NCBI GenBank assembly: GCA_015679605.1
Contig: JAAAVE010000142.1
Location: 5,252 to 30,479, forward strand
Length of the DNA stretch: 25,228 nt
Reading direction: 5' to 3'
From: Podila epigama
Taxonomy: Eukaryota; Mortierellomycota; Mortierellomycetes; Mortierellales; Mortierellaceae
Shown one piece after another: positions 9,171-20,052 of the stretch. Made by a program: the position numbers and the translations under genes. The notes beneath the pieces were generated by a model, which did no database searches, was not told where the DNA came from, and saw only the letters and a list, made by a program, of their open reading frames with translations. How positions within the stretch are numbered: position 1 is the first letter of the stretch; each line of letters starts with the position of its first letter.

Positions 9171-10167
9171 GAAAACCCCCATTTTTTCTTTTTTTTTTCT
9201 TTTGTTCTCGTTTCTTATTATACCAAAACACTGCCAAAGAAGAAAAGAAAAAATACAATAAACAAGTTACATTCGCAACTCCTTTTTTTTTTCTTGTCCT
9301 TTGGCTATTATTGAAAAAGATCTGTTTGTATGCTGGCTATGATGATGGTGGCGATGACGATGAAGACAGAGGCACTGCAGTATTATCAACATTATTATAG
9401 TCTTTGCGTTTAGCTGGATCCAGTTTATCCTCCATGGCGTCACTGATATACAATCCGACCATAGAAAATGCCATGCCACCTTAATTTTTTTTGCAAAGAA
9501 AAAGTGAGTGAAAAAGTGAGTGAATGTGCGATATTCAATGTCGTGAATAAGAGAAATGAATATAAAAATCCCTTTTTTTACCTAGACCAATATACATGCG
9601 CGTTCGAGGCGGTAACGCCTATCAGCCATACGCAAAAAAAAAAAAATACAAGTTCAAAGCCAAGTCAATCAGGTTAGTCAAGTTTTGTCAAAAATCAGGC
9701 AAGTCAAGTCCAGTCTCAAAAAAAAAAAATCGTATGTCCGGAAAAGAAAAATCTCGGAGGGGGGGTTTTTTTTTCGTGGAATAAATGTTCTTCTTTGCAA
9801 TCCTCAATTTGCTTGCCTTGTATTGCTGCCAAATGGATGTCATTGCAAACTTTTGGAATGAAGCAGAGCGAATGTTGAAAAAACATTCATCCTTCTTTTA
9901 CATTTGATCAAAGTGGAGACATAAAAAGCCCCTTAAATCGCGTTAAAGTCGTTCAAACTTTGTGAACTGTTCAAAACCCATGAAGTGGTTTCATCCATCA
10001 AAAGTACCATACTATATTGAGACGAGGATAAGAAGTGCCACAACAAAATGAAGACGATGAAGAGTAAAATAATAAGAACAATAATGATAATAATTCTGCT
10101 TAGATCACGCAAAAAAAGAAAAGAAATCCACTGCATTCTTTCGTTCTTGCTTCCTTCATATTTAGAT
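9171..10167. other. Convergent intergenic region between the Kre9-like and ERV25 genes
   Basis: No gene is supported. The stretch must hold the 3' ends of two convergent genes. It contains an AATAAA at 9257-9262 for the plus-strand gene, several T and A homopolymers (9189-9199, 9283-9292, 9634-9646, 9719-9729), a repeated AAAGTGAGTGAA-type motif near 9500-9523, and AT-rich sequence at 10065-10100. Reading frames here are short and rich in Lys or Ile runs. Confidence 0.45.
9257..9262 (+). terminator. AATAAA polyadenylation-like signal of the Kre9-like gene
   Basis: A perfect AATAAA lies 86 nt after the stop codon at 9168-9170, following a T-rich tract. This is a typical distance for a fungal 3' UTR. 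Confidence 0.45.
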
Positions 10168-11277
10168 CTAATCAATGAGTCTCTTCTTGCGGAAGAAGCG
10201 CTTGAGGTAAAAGATCTGCCACACACCTAATGTGACCAAGATCACCATGGACAAGGTCGAGAACCACTGGACACGGGCGTTGGTCGACTCTATTGAAAGA
10301 AAAGAAAAGAGAACGGTATGAGTGAGAAAACATGACTTGACAGGGGTAAGAGTAGATCAAACGGTGAAGAAAGAAAAAAGAGATAGATAGAGATGTCGTT
10401 ACCGTTAGTGTTGCGCATCTTCTCCTCACGCGACTGCAAGTGCTCCATGTTATCAAGAATCTCCTTGACCATGCCCTCCAACTTGCGGAGCTCCATCTCC
10501 ATAGGCTTGAGCTTTTCCTTCTCGGCCTGCTTGACCCAGTCAATGGTCTCGGAACCGATCGCGAAATCGACATCGATAAGGCGAACGTATCTGGGGTCAG
10601 GGTTGACGCCTATTTATTCACGCAAGATCACGGATCGTTAAGAACAACAATAATAATATTAAAAAAATAAAAAAGTGCTTTTTTTTGACACGTTAACCAG
10701 CCAAATACACGTCTTTCATAACGTACCATTGAGCAAGGTGTTGGTGAAGCAGGCAACAACTTCGCCGGCCTGCTTGGTAATAAAAGCGGCCCTCTGGAAT
10801 TCCTCACCCACGTTCTCCTTGCGGTGAAGCTGGTTCTGATGAACACTGTCATCAGTGATCTACAAACATTTGATCGAATTAGAGTTCATCATTAATGTCA
10901 ACTGTTCAATCACTTCATTTTTTATGCGCTTGGTGATGGTCATGAAGGTCAAGACTGACAATGAAATCATAAAGATAAAAGAAAAAAAAAAATGGTATAA
11001 TGCAGCAAAGAGAGTTGTTTTCATTAAAACAAACAAAAAAAAAGAAGGCATCCAATCATACCTCAAGCAAGATTTTCTGGTTAGCACCTGGGCCAGCCTT
11101 GTACTTGACGACGACATTAGTGTTATCTTCCACATGGTGCGAGATGCAGTAAGGGTGAGCTTCACTGGCCTCCTGACCAGCGAGCTCAAACTTGATGGCC
11201 TGGGCACCCATCTGCAACCAGCCCGCAAGGACCAGCACCGAGATGGCAACGGTGGCCGAGAAATAGAATCGAGTCAT
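10168..11277 (-). CDS. ERV25: p24 family cargo receptor, Erv25/TMED10 type
   Basis: Four exons read on the minus strand: 11277-11062, 10859-10727, 10609-10403 and 10289-10168, giving 225 residues. The order is the p24 order. A signal peptide covers about 1-27. A GOLD domain holds the conserved Cys pair in PYCISHHV and VACFTN. A coiled coil follows (EKLKPMEMELRKLEGMVKEI, then LQSREEKMRNTNESTNARV). Next is one membrane helix (WFSTLSMVILVTLGVWQIFYL) and a short cytosolic tail, KRFFRKKRLID. The FF pair and the following basic residues match the COPI/COPII-binding tail of TMED10/Erv25. In yeast these proteins form hetero-oligomers in ER-Golgi vesicles and help sort cargo, including GPI-anchored proteins. 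I start at 11277 because it gives the best signal peptide; an in-frame ATG at 11301 would add eight residues. All splice sites are GT-AG. Confidence 0.92.
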
Positions 11278-11976
11278 GACAAAATGAACTGATGAACACA
11301 CGCGTATTTTGAAAGTGTGCTTAGTGAGAAAACAAAAAAAAAAAAAGATGAAAGTATTTTTTTTTCTGTTTTGTTGGTTCTTATGCTCCTGTAGTGGGGG
11401 TAGACGATAAGAATAACTCTCTCCTCGTGTTTTGTTGGAGCAAGTGTGAGTATCCTGTCAGATGTTCAAGGAGGAGGATGAAGGTGACGTGAGATGATAG
11501 ATGATGGATGGCCCCTTCTTTTCTCCAGCGTCAGGTTCTCCCAAACCCCAAACTTTCAGTGGCTTAGACAAATTTATCAGGGAACTCTTGCGCCAAGGCA
11601 GGGGTGCACTGTAAAACTCACAAACTTTGCACACGGCAATGAATGAATGGTTTGGGGTTGTATCAGTACCAGTCTGTTTCCCTTTGAACCTGATTTCTCA
11701 GTTGACTTGGTTGGGCACCTGGTTTACAAGCGAAAAGCGTAATGCCATGGCAACATATCGAGACCATTCTCAGTTCTGGTATTAAGAAACCCCTCTTGGG
11801 AAAGAGAGAGCCGTAGTTGAAATGTGGTGGTGACACGTCACACAGCACAAAATGGCCGAATTATAGCAGCACTCGCGCGGTTTTCAGCACGAAATCTATT
11901 TTTTTGGTAGTTTATGAATAACAACAGGAGGAATAATAATAATAAAAAAAAGAAAACCTCCACCTCAACATCATCC
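11278..11976. other. Intergenic region upstream of ERV25 and downstream of the TPR gene
   Basis: Both flanking genes lie on the minus strand, so this holds the ERV25 promoter and the 3' end of the TPR gene. A-runs near 11333-11346 and T-runs near 11357-11366 lie close to the ERV25 start. The rest shows no ORF with domain character. A purine-rich stretch with AATAATAAT lies at 11931-11955, just beyond the TPR stop codon. Confidence 0.4.
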
Positions 11977-14482
11977 CTACAACTTGCGGAACTGCTTCAG
12001 TGCAAACTCAATAAAGTCCTCCTGAAGAATATCGCCAGATTGGCCTTCAAGCATGTCCGTCAACATCTCCTTGCTGCCTCCACAGCGCTTCCATTGTTTC
12101 AACACGCGGAGCACTTCCTCCTCTTTACCAGGGATCGCCCTCAACACCTGGGCCCAGCTCAGCAAGATCTCAAGACGCTGCTCCTCATCGACAGAGTCTG
12201 GCGATGCATCCCGGCATGACTCCCATGCAAACCGGTAATACACGCTCGCATTGTTCAACAACATGGGCCGGTTCTTGAGCGTAACTGGCGACGTCAACAA
12301 CGATCGTGACCAGTGGATATCACCCAACTTCTCCAGAATGGACGGGTTCTGTGACTCCACCTCCAACGCCGACAAAAAGGCACGCGTCGCCGACGCAAAC
12401 AATTGCCAGATTCGGTTCGCACGCGTAGGCTTCTGGGACTCGGCTGCTCCCTCAGCCGCCACCGACTCACTGTTACCCAGCGTAATGTTCGATCCAGAAT
12501 CCCATCGTTCAATATCCGACAGACCCGCCACAGGTCCCTCAAAGGCAGCAAGTCCCTGGGCCCAAGCACCCAGCAAGTCGCCCTTATCGCACAGGGCCTC
12601 CACATGACGCGGCTGCACGCTGAGTACAGCGTCCAAGTGGTAAAGAGAAGCCTGGTAAAGCTTCTCCGAAATCCGGCCAGTGTCCTGGAAGTGACGATCC
12701 GACTGGGACGACAACAAGTTCGAGTACTGAAGGTGGATATCGCACACCTTTTCCTCTTGACTAATGCCCTCATGCGACTCGGCTTCACGGAAGACCGCGA
12801 CAGGCTTCCGTGCCGGCTGCACATCCTCCGTCTCTGTGCTGTCAATCGATGAAGACGACGACAATTGCTTTCCCTTACCCTTGCCCTTGCCGTCTTCCTC
12901 TTTCTTGGCGGGCCAGAGATGCTTATCGGTGGCAACACCGAGCGCAATTTCCAACTTTTCGCCAGCTTGCTTATAGTACTCCTTGGAACGGTCCATGGCA
13001 TCGACCAGGAAAGCGAGCGAAGTCAGAGCCTGAGAGGTGGAGATCAAGGTATCGATCAAAACACCAGCACTGTTTGTCAACTCCTCCTTCAGCTCGTCAA
13101 GCTCCTCCTTGGGCATATCATCCAGGGATTCACCCTTCTTGGGCTGAGTCTCCTTGAGAGTAGCGTACAGGGCACGCTGCTGGATGATATAACAGCGTTC
13201 AAACAATTGAATGGCCTCCTGAAGCCCGAGTGCAGCCCTTTCCTCAGGGGTACCATGGAACAGGTCGTTGTCGCTGCGCTTGTGCTCGTGGTCATGTTCC
13301 TCATCGTCCTCGCTATGGTCCTGAATCACTTCAGCATGTGTCGTCAGTGCCTGAGCGAGGTTGAAGAGCGTATCAGCGTTGTCAGAGTCGTAGACCAAGG
13401 CTGAACGAAAGCTTTCAATCGATGCATTCAAGAGAGACAGCTTCTGGCATGGCGAATGTGTAAAATCCACAAGGATATACAGGATGCGACCACTGTCAAG
13501 ATCAAAAGACACCCACATCAAAAAGAAACATCATGTTAGTAGAGGGATAGCATACATTTGGACACATGTAGCACTTGCATGTCCATAACTATCGACACCC
13601 ATTTCGGCTCATCTCGACTGCATCAACTCGATGACTTACAAGTTGTAGAGACAGTCAGAATCTTCTGGGTTGAGCTTGCAGGCCTTGTTGTACATGTCAC
13701 CAGCCCTTTCGTAGTATCTCTTGGCCTTTTCACCAGTGCCATAGCGTTCGCCTACGTTTATAGTATAAGGGAGAAAGAGGAGGAGGGGGGGTGGATTAGG
13801 AGAATAAAGAATGATGATATTCAACGAGGTGCTTGCGTAACAATTCTGTGCTTTTGTAATGATGGAGCAACCGCTGGGCCTGGTCCGTGTGCGACCACAT
13901 GGTTTGTTTGTTTGTTTTTAGTTTTTTGTTCCAGTGTTTTGCACCACACGAGCAACTTTTGGCGAGGGGGGGAGTGGGGAGAGGGGGCTGAAAACGAAAA
14001 GTAAAAGACAGCGAAAATAAAAAAAGGTGGGAAGAAGAGAGTCTAGAATGGGGGGGGGAGAAGAAGAAGAAGCGAAGGAAGAGCACGGAGGCGGTGTTTC
14101 TGAATATATCCATCCCATTTACCTTTCTCTTCGAGAAGAACGCCCTCTAACAGTAAAAGAAAAGATAAAGAGTAGAGTGAGAATTGAGAATGCGAATGAG
14201 AATGAGAACCAGAGCAAAACGTTTTTTGGACGGCATCCATGTCATCCTTGTCATCTATTCGAGGAACAATTGACTTTTTGACACCTCCATTCTCGACAAC
14301 ATGCCAGCCAACACTTTGTAGTCCATGCGTAAGGACCAAGAATAAGAACCACGCGAATGTGAAGCGTGAACATTCCTTGGCTTACCTTCCAAGTATTCTT
14401 CCCATGTCTGCGGCTGAGGCACTTCCTTGGCAGGCTTTTTCTTTTCCTTGTTTGAATGCTTGCTACCAAATGACTTTTTCAT
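11977..14482 (-). CDS. Tetratricopeptide-repeat protein of unknown function
   Basis: Three minus-strand exons (14482-14386, 13751-13640, 13492-11977) give 574 residues. The N-terminus is Lys-rich (KEKKKPAKE), followed by WEEYLEG. TPR-like helices follow: AKRYYERAGDMYNKACKLNPEDSDCLYNFGRILY (in parts, about 43-77), then ASIESFRSALVYDSDNADTLFNLAQAL (in parts, about 92-118). After an acidic/His segment come EAIQLFERCYIIQQRAL, a pair near residue 200, LYQASLYHLDAVLSVQPRHVEALCDKGDLL, and a C-terminal unit, RAFLSALEVESQNPSILEKLGDIHW. A GKGKGKGK plus poly-Ser linker splits the protein. TPR arrays are protein-binding scaffolds; the partner is not visible here. No signal peptide or membrane segment is seen, so it is probably cytosolic or nuclear. 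Intron 1 is 634 nt, long for this window. I do not recognise a named orthologue. Confidence 0.82.
13752..14385 (-). other. Unusually long first intron of the TPR gene with G-tracts
   Basis: On the minus strand it runs from GTAAGC to CGTAG. On the plus strand it carries G-tracts at 13785-13791, 13966-13987 and 14050-14058. The middle one has three closely spaced G-runs and could form a G-quadruplex. Purine-rich GAAGAAGAA repeats follow at 14058-14072. No additional exon is needed, because the protein reads smoothly across the junction. Confidence 0.5.
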
Positions 14483-14675
14483 GGTTGATTTGGAAATGGT
14501 GGAGTTGTTTTATTTTTGTTTTCTTTTTTTTTTTTAATGTTCACTCTTTTTTTTTTTTTTAATTCAACGTTGGCAACGTATGCTATTTGGCACCCCTTAA
14601 TAACTTTACTGTGACCGCCTTCCGGGCTAGTTTCCATTCAAAGGTTGAAGACATTGTTGTGAATCGGGTCTTGTA
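14483..14675. promoter_or_regulatory. Bidirectional promoter between the TPR and mS41 genes
   Basis: Only 193 bp separate the divergent start codons. The interval has two long T-runs (14527-14535 and 14547-14560) that would disfavour nucleosomes. An interrupted palindrome CGTTGGCAACG lies at 14568-14578; its GGCAAC half resembles an RFX-type half-site. No clear TATA element is seen. Confidence 0.5.
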
Positions 14676-15554
14676 ATGATTCACACAACTCTTGCAAACA
14701 TGAACACATTTGCTCGCTGCGTCTCAAGGGTTTCTTTCACTGGAATTCGCTCCCTCCATGGAGGCACTCCCAAGAAGGCTGTGCCTGCTCCACGAGGTAT
14801 ATACTCATACTCAGTATATATCCAAAATCACACAACAAAAAATGACGGAAATACAAAAATCAATCGACACAGGTCCACAACACGGAAACCAAGAGAAAAA
14901 CAGTTCCCAGCCAGCACAGGTTGACCATGGCGATAAAACTCTATGCATATTTGACAGGATCTGCTGTATAAAAAGGACAAGGCACACTTTTGTAGAACTG
15001 ACACCGACGTGCGTGACGCCTTGAGGATGAAAAGAAAAGGGACAACCGCAATCAAGGAACACATACGGATACTCAAAAAAAAAACGCCAAACACAACAGC
15101 CATCTTTTTTTGATTGACCAAAACTTGCGGCAATTGATGTGAACCTGCGTTTCCTTGAATTTGAATTGCACTGATTAGGCGATATCACTGATCCTGCCAC
15201 ATTCCTGACCAAGATTGGACGCAACTCGGTCTCGGCTGCCGACAAGTTCAAGTCGTGGGATCACCTTTTCACAGCCACGGCGGCCGAGATGAGGGGCGAA
15301 ATGGCCCTCACAGTCAAGCAGAGACGCTGGATTTTGAACTGGATCGAGAAGTACCGGTAAGTTCAAAGCCGACCGTTGGATTTTGCGTTTGATCCATGTT
15401 TGATGTTTTTTTTTTTGGATATGGTATCCTAACTTGTTGTTTTTTTTCGGATTCGCTCTTGTATTACGTTCCTGTAATCGATGTGTCTTGTTGTAGCCAA
15501 GGTGTTGACCCATACAACATCCCAGCCAAGCCTGTCAAGAAAAAGACCAAGTAG
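14676..15554 (+). CDS. FYV4: Mitochondrial small-subunit ribosomal protein mS41 (IGR-motif protein)
   Basis: Three exons, 14676-14796, 15179-15356 and 15497-15554, give 118 residues. The N-terminus (about 1-35) is rich in Arg, Ser and Thr and has no acidic residue, as expected for a mitochondrial presequence. The IGR motif domain follows: FLTKIGR at 49-55, FKSWDHLF, and RRWILNWIEKYRQG, the hallmark of Fyv4/mS41. The C-terminus is short and Lys-rich. The protein is part of the fungal mitoribosome small subunit. The length is close to yeast Fyv4 (about 130 residues, from memory). A second in-frame ATG at 14700 (M9) could be the true start. Introns are 382 and 140 nt with GT-AG ends. The gene is divergent from the TPR gene. 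No other family fits the IGR plus RRWIL signature as well. Confidence 0.88.
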
Positions 15555-16438
15555 ACCATGTTTCTTTTTTATTGTATCCCAACTTCAACCTCAACCTCCC
15601 TTTTAGCGCCTCATGGAATAGATTGTATCATCATCACATATGTTTATATTATTACTTTGGGATATCCTTGGACATGATCGAGGGGAACAGAAAAAAAACA
15701 TGATAACACGAAGCATTGGACAGATCAAGTCTCGACTTGTGGTACGTACAGAGCGGACGATCTCTCTGGTGCGAGGATGTAGACACTGTTTTGCAATTGG
15801 AGCGGACTAATAGGTGAATGGAAGAATTCACAGGAAGAAAAAAAAAAAAGTAGCCCCTGTCTCATTCGGCACAATTCGCAGGTTAAATTTGTATTACATT
15901 ATTGACGGAGTGAACGGGGTGGTCTACTCAGGAGGTCGGTTGGTTGCTGTGTGTCAGTCCTTGGTGTCTGGTGCCGAGGTTGATGTGGAGCTGAAAATTA
16001 CAAGAGAGTGGAACTAGGCTACATTATTAAGGATAATCGAACAGCGGACCTCACTAATTTTTTTTTTGTTTGTTGTTTGTTTGTTTCCAACGAACGGACT
16101 TGAACCGCAGTGTCATTCGTTACTTTTATCACCACAATTCCTCATTACTCTTTTCTAGTCATGTTCCTCATTACATTGTCATTTCTATTCTCATTCTCGC
16201 TTTGATTCCCTCTTGCTCATTCAGCACAGCAGACATAACCTAGAGCACAAAAAAAAAAATCTAGAGCTCCCTAAATTTTGGGAGGATGCATATTCGACTG
16301 AATTTTATGGATTGATCGACGCTTTGTCTGTGAGCACCAAACACACACATACAGACACACACACACACACATCTTTCCCTACCAAAGCAACTACACAACA
16401 AAGACACACAGACAGACACAAAGACGAGACACATTGCC
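15555..16438. other. Intergenic region between mS41 and the KCH gene
   Basis: No gene is supported. The sequence holds a T-rich mS41 3' flank, an A-run near 15838-15849, a T/G-rich GTTT repeat near 16058-16085, an A-run at 16249-16258 and an (AC)n stretch. The last 70 bp before the KCH start are CA-rich, which suggests a leader. A tRNA T-arm-like stretch at 16091-16113 on the minus strand was examined and rejected. Confidence 0.45.
16343..16371 (+). repeat. (AC)n-type dinucleotide repeat
   Basis: An interrupted AC repeat (ACACACAT, then ACAG, then seven or eight AC units) lies 70-100 bp upstream of the KCH start codon, probably in its leader or promoter. Confidence 0.75.
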
Positions 16439-19400
16439 ATGCCACCAAAATGGAAGACAGAAAAGGTGCCGTCTCACAAGTTCGAGTTCATTCATATCCC
16501 AGATTTTCATAACGACTCGGCATGGACTCGTTTCCGGTACGCCCTTGTCTGGCTCTTGTTATTCAAGGCGATCCTCGTCCTCTGTGGCGATATCTGGACA
16601 TGCACCATCCTCATCATCTCGGACGACTGGACCTCAAGCATCAAACCCACCATTGATATCTCTATCGCCCGCTGGATCTATACGGCCTGTATCCTCCTCT
16701 CCTTTCTCCTCCTCGCTGCCGACTTTCGAAAGGCCAACAAGGTCATCAAGAGTCAGGATATCTCTTATGCAGTCTCCAACAAGATCGTCTCTGGATTCTA
16801 CTGCCTGCACAAATACGATTACTTTTGCTTCATTCAAAAGATTCATAATTCTAGCAAGATTCATGACAAGCTGTGCTTTTTCGTCTTTTTCCAGCTCAAA
16901 GGTGGGTTCCTCTTGTTGATTGGTTTTTGACATCCTTGTTGTTGATGTTCCAATTCTTATCCACGGATATTATCTTTGTGATCCATTAAAGAAGCAAGTA
17001 TGTCTTGCTGACAAAGAAAAAAGTGCAACAAAACTCACCTCTCTCTCTCTCTCTGGTTCTCCCACCATGCATACAATCGGTCATTACAAAAAAAAACAGG
17101 ATGGAAACATGTTGTCGTTCAGGCACCACGACAAATCATCAACATCATGACATTGATTGCCTTTTTGAGAGCCTTGGGCTTTGACTTGAACAATCTTGAC
17201 AACATTACGCAGATCCTACCGATGCTCAAGACCGCAGACATATTCACATTCTGCGTCATGGTCTTCACATCTGTCATGTTTGTCTTCTCTGCTTGCGCCA
17301 CTTTGGTAGCCGTCATCCTATGGATCCCACTCGTCACCAAAATTCAAGGCAACCTCAAGGAATATGTCTGCCACAAGATGGACAAGCGTATTGACAACAT
17401 CATCAAAAAGACAACCAAGGACCGGGCCAAGAAGCTGCAGCAGCTTGAGGAACTTGAACGCAGGGCTGAACAACAGGAAAGACGCGACGGAGGGGACCCT
17501 GCGCCCTCTGTTGTTGCATACAGCTTTGGTTCCTTGAAAAAGACTCCTAGGTTGCAGTCCAAGCGGCCCAAGCCTACACTACCAGACATTGACGTGATTT
17601 TGGCCAATGCAGCTGTGGACATGCGGCTACCTGACAGAACTCGTTCTATCACAAGGACAAGCACTCTACCATCGGGATATAACCAATATTATCAGTATCA
17701 GCCTCAACTCTACCAGGACCACATGCCTCATCATAGTCGCACTCTTCATCATCACCATTATCGCCATGATCATGAGGATCGACATGTACACCAACAGTCT
17801 CATAGTGTGTACCTATACCATAACGGGAATTTTTACAGTTCAGCGTTCCCTACAACATCCCAAAGATCTCTTGGCAATAGCACTTCAACATCAATGACCC
17901 CACGCAACAAATTCGACAACGTGTCGATGCCGTCAGAGCTAGAGCCAATCGAACGTTATCATTACCATGACACGAATCCTCATACTTCCTTTCGGCGTGC
18001 CAACACTGCCGACTCTGAGAATTGGATCCCTCATCATGGCTTCACATTCGATTGCGGCACTTTGGAATCACCTGCGACCCTTGAACAGCACTCTGCAGAG
18101 TTTCGACCAGACTCTGGTGTCCTGCCCAATTTGAATGATCCGTACTATGCACGCATGACGACGCGAGCGACAGAGTTGCAAAACGACGGTGGTAGCAGTG
18201 GTTCTAGGACTATCGATGTCAGTGGCGATAAAACAGGTTATGATAGTGATAATACCTTTGGCGATAGAACAGGTGATGTTAGCGACAATACCAGTGGCGA
18301 TAGTGAAAGTGATTGTGGTCGCCTCGGGATAGTACAAAGACACCTCCAAATCGGCGGCAGTAGCCATGGCACGGTGTATCAGCCGGACAAGACTGAACTT
18401 GAGCATTATGACAGCCTCTTCAAGGGCATCGCCGAAACGCACCTCAAGGTCAAAGCGAGCCGGTCCATGTCTGCACTCACAAGATCCTCGCGAGCCTCGG
18501 CGTCGACTACTACTGAACAGCCTTTTGGAACCATGCCCCGTCAACCACAACTCCCACTTCCGCCTCTGCCATTGCTTCAGGATAATGATTCAAGCAACAT
18601 GACTACAACTCTCAAGAACAGCTCTGAAATCCATTGCCCGGAATCTGATATATATCGCCAGCATACAGGCCGCTCCATCTCGGTTCGCATGTCTCCACAG
18701 CCAATTCTTTTGAATCAAAACGGATTAGCCTCCACCTCCTCTTTCATGTCGTCCTCCTCCACAGGTCAAAATGCAAGTCGTGGTGGTCCTAGCAACAACT
18801 GGTCTGGATACCCACCTTCTGTTGGCTCATCATCATCAAATCAATTATACAATCGACCTCTTTTTCATCCGGGCCAGGAGCTGTCCCATCGGTCTGCATC
18901 GCCAGCTCTGTCCCATATTTCCTTGACACGCGTGTCGACGGAGCACCTGCGAACACACTCTATAAAATCGTCGTCCAGTGTGTCGGCTCGACATGGCCCA
19001 CGAATAAGTGATTCGCTGACCGCTAACAATTCAAGTAGTGCCCTACATGGATATGGGAAGCAAGAACTCGTCGACATTGCACTTGCACCACCATTGGTAA
19101 AACCTTTGCCGCCATTGCCTGTGCCGGTCACAGAGTCCTCGTCGAATATGCTCGAAAGTCCTACGGAACCATTAAATATTGAGGATGTGATTGACGATAT
19201 TGCTTCGACACTTGGTGATTCGTTTACTATTCCTCCTCCACCACCTCATTATCCACCACCGCCGCCACCGCTACAACCAATGCCACCAGTGATAGTCTCA
19301 TCCTCGTCGTCCTGTAATGCTTCTCGTGAGCACGACTCTGAATCAGATGCGCCAACTGAGGACGCCAAAGGGCTCCAAAACGTGAACGGGCATGACAACA

Positions 19401-19471
19401 ACAGTCAACAGCGTTTTGATTGTTTGCAGCAATATGATGAAAGCGTGTATAAGGTTGAAATTATAGATTGA
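16439..19471 (+). CDS. KCH1: KCH-family potassium channel-like membrane protein with very long C-terminal tail
   Basis: Two exons, 16439-16901 and 17100-19471, give 944 residues. The first 235 or so match the fungal KCH family (yeast Kch1 and Prm6/Kch2), plasma-membrane proteins promoting low-affinity K+ uptake upstream of Ca2+ influx in mating-type responses. Visible features: W5-K6 near the N-terminus, membrane segments at about 33-55 and 77-95, an FFVFFQLKGW block at 147-156 across the splice junction, QAPRQIIN, and hydrophobic segments at about 170-180 and 203-232. KEYVCHKMDKRIDNIIKK follows, the expected cytosolic end. The remaining 690 or so residues are disordered. They include a Lys/Glu coil, a His-rich stretch (HHHHYRHDHEDRHVH), Gly-Asp-Thr-Asp repeats, many Ser-Thr-Pro sites and a poly-Pro run near the end. 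The tail is far longer than in the yeast proteins, as far as I recall. The 198-nt intron has GTGGGT as donor and a (CT)n tract. Confidence 0.85.
17039..17054 (+). repeat. (CT)n tract within the KCH intron
   Basis: About eight CT units lie 45-60 nt before the acceptor at 17098-17099 and extend the polypyrimidine character of the intron. Confidence 0.8.
18215..18312 (+). repeat. Gly-Asp-Thr-Asp imperfect repeats in the KCH tail
   Basis: Four imperfect units with the pattern S-G-D-K/R-T-G-x-x-S-D-N-T are coded by related GGCGATA...ACAGGT and GATAATACC stretches. This indicates recent internal duplication in the disordered tail. Confidence 0.6.
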
Positions 19472-20034
19472 TAATTGTGGATTTGTCACTGACCACTCGA
19501 CACAGGAGAAGGCAAAGTCGGCTGATGTCTTCAGGGCAGCATATACCGTGTCAAATTGCATTTTCATGAGAGATTATCAAAGAAAGGTACCTTCATTTTC
19601 TACGGGATATGTTGACGTCCCCGGACCTCCTCATGTTTCCTCCCCCAACAGATCAAGAATAGAGCAAGGAGAGTAGTAAAAAGATCAAGTCATCCCTGTT
19701 CAAAATATATCAATATTGGGTTCCTACTCCAATGACTGGGGCACAGCGCCTTTTGGCCCTACCGCGTGCAAAGAGCTTTTTTTTTTTTGGAGTCATGATG
19801 CAAGTTGGTACGTACAAAAGGAGACCCTCTTCAATTTCGACTCGCATCGGCTGGCTTTTCGGCTCAGGCTTGATTTATTCGGCTCGACTCGCTAGAAGGG
19901 GGGGCCAAGTTTCTTGGTTCAAGAAGTTGATGCGAACCGAGTGCTCTCAACTCTCAACCCTATTTCCCTCAAAGCCGAACCGCGACATTCCAACCAGCCA
20001 TGCGATTGAATACAATGGATTAAATCGATGGATC

Positions 20035-20052
20035 GTGTGTGTGTGTGTGTGT
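20035..20052 (+). repeat. (GT)n dinucleotide repeat
   Basis: About nine GT units are followed by GTTTGTG. The repeat lies in the gene-poor region. Confidence 0.8.

Noticed and set aside
12294-13001. 235-residue alternative minus-strand frame
   Set aside because: It overlaps the TPR exon in another frame and is Arg-rich with no motif.
16091-16113. Minus-strand tRNA T-arm-like sequence (GGTTCAAGTCC)
   Set aside because: The box-B-like core is present, but the T-stem pairs poorly and no acceptor stem, D-arm or anticodon arm was found in the 70 nt upstream.
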